Shown piece by piece: positions 14,607-15,409 of a stretch of DNA of 15,409 nt. Under the pieces are notes generated by a model, which saw nothing but the letters and a program-made list of their open reading frames with translations, did no database searches and had not been told where the DNA came from. The position numbers and the translations under genes were made by a program. The stretch spans positions 1 to 15,409 of the forward strand of contig JAIQGB010000269.1 of NCBI GenBank assembly GCA_020072905.1, given 5' to 3'. Each line of letters begins with the position of its first letter. The first letter of the stretch is position 1. This DNA is from Terriglobia bacterium (GTDB taxonomy: Bacteria; Acidobacteriota; Terriglobia; UBA7540).

Positions 14607-15409
14607 TCAAGGTATGAAATGGTTCAGGATGGGGGTGAGGTTCTCCAGGGCGCCCAAGACCCCCCGGTAGCGGAGAGCCAGACTTTCCAGGCAACAACGG
14701 ACAATGGCCCCAATACTGTCCGGGGCGGGCTGGCCGGTTCGGCGGCAGAAGGTGCGAATGGCCTCTGGCATGTTTCCGGGGCTCAAGAACTCCGCGGCAT
14801 CGGGATTGATCAGGCTGAGGAATGGGTTCGCCAGCCTGGCCAATTCCAGAAGTTCACTCCACGGATAATCCTGTCCCTCACGTTGCCACTGACGACGGCT
14901 TTCCTGCAAGAGCCATTGCCGGTCTATAATGGGCTGGCGGATCTCCACCCCCATCAGGCTCCAAGTCCCGCTACTGATGTAAGCGCTGTCGGGATCCAAC
15001 CCCGGGATCGCTGCAACTGCACTGGCGGTATCATGGCTGGCCGGAGAAATGACCGGCGCAGATGCCCGCAATCCGGTTTCTGACAGGATCTCGGGCCGGA
15101 TGTTTCCAATCCAGGTACCTGGTTCCACTGGCGGCAATAAAAAGTGCCCGGGAATCCCGAACCGGGCGAGCAGTTCTTTGGCCCAGCGTCGGTCGCTACA
15201 GCGAAGCATTTGGCTGGTGGTAGCGATGGTGTATTCCACGGCCTTTTCACCGGCAAGCCAATAGTGGAACAGGTCCGGCATCATCAGCAGGGATTCCGCA
15301 GCTTCGAGGCGAGGGTCCTTAGCTTCCACCATGCTGAGGAGTTGGAAGAGCGTGTTCAACTGCATGAACTGAATGCCAGTCTCATTGAAGATTTCCTGGC
15401 GAGGTACCT
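14607..15409 (-). pseudogene. rhaB: Rhamnulokinase (FGGY kinase), decayed, and cut by the right edge
   Basis: Rhamnulokinase phosphorylates L-rhamnulose. The visible 266 residues match it well: EIFNETGIQF, NTLFQLL, LLMMPDLFHYWLAGEKAVEY, ISPASHDTASAVAA with the catalytic Asp, YISSGTWSLMGVE, and later LSPGNMPEAIRTFCRRTGQP and ESLALRYRGVL. Two losses are clear against E. coli RhaB. About 25 residues between IRQPII and WLLQES are missing in frame (near 14912-14928), including the conserved NITNEGG and LKNIMGL segments. After LENLT (about 14634) the homology ends, with eight unrelated residues before the stop. The HIVGGG ATP-site motif and the rest of the C-terminal domain, some 90 residues, are therefore gone. 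A working kinase is unlikely. The N-terminus lies beyond the window. The gene converges on lpdA, 54 bases apart. Confidence 0.85.

Overview
The window looks like chromosomal DNA of a GC-rich Gram-negative bacterium. The gene content (an outer-membrane secretin with AMIN domains, a PilMNOPQ set headed by an excisionase-like HTH gene, an E. coli-type AceE/AceF/Lpd complex, and a DUF1080 protein) fits Acidobacteriota best. That placement is inference from content and protein style; I ran no search.

Left part (1-7320), all on the minus strand. Reading in the direction of transcription, a good sigma70-type promoter (about 7287-7316) precedes a small HTH gene and then pilM, pilN, pilO, pilP and pilQ. 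The genes overlap or are a few bases apart. They encode the inner-membrane alignment complex and the outer-membrane secretin of a type IV pilus. A strong hairpin terminator (1580-1607) closes the operon. Beyond it lie an M24 Xaa-Pro aminopeptidase gene and the start of accB (biotin carboxyl carrier protein of acetyl-CoA carboxylase), which runs off the left edge. pilM is broken: about 22-25 codons conserved in PilM appear to be missing and the frame changes at the same place.

Middle (7188-8945). A sparse 410-base intergenic stretch holds the pil promoter and inverted repeats. Next, on the minus strand, come a secreted DUF1080 (LamG-like, 3-keto-disaccharide hydrolase family) protein and, 48 bases behind it, a 65-residue Cys/His protein of unknown function with a strong ribosome binding site. 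A 310-base divergent region separates these from the plus-strand operon.

Right part (8946-14552), plus strand: aceE, aceF and lpdA in order. They form a complete pyruvate dehydrogenase complex with a homodimeric E1, a single-lipoyl E2 and an E3, converting pyruvate to acetyl-CoA. accB at the other end belongs to the acetyl-CoA-consuming fatty-acid pathway, but the two are not one operon.

Right edge (14607-15409), minus strand: a rhamnulokinase gene that appears decayed. It has lost about 25 internal residues in frame and its C-terminal part, ending close to the lpdA stop.

I found no convincing new multi-gene system, CRISPR array, tRNA, rRNA or insertion sequence. The points most worth a second look are the two apparent internal deletions (pilM, rhaB), the tiny open reading frame inside the terminator hairpin ahead of the peptidase gene, and the small Cys/His protein.
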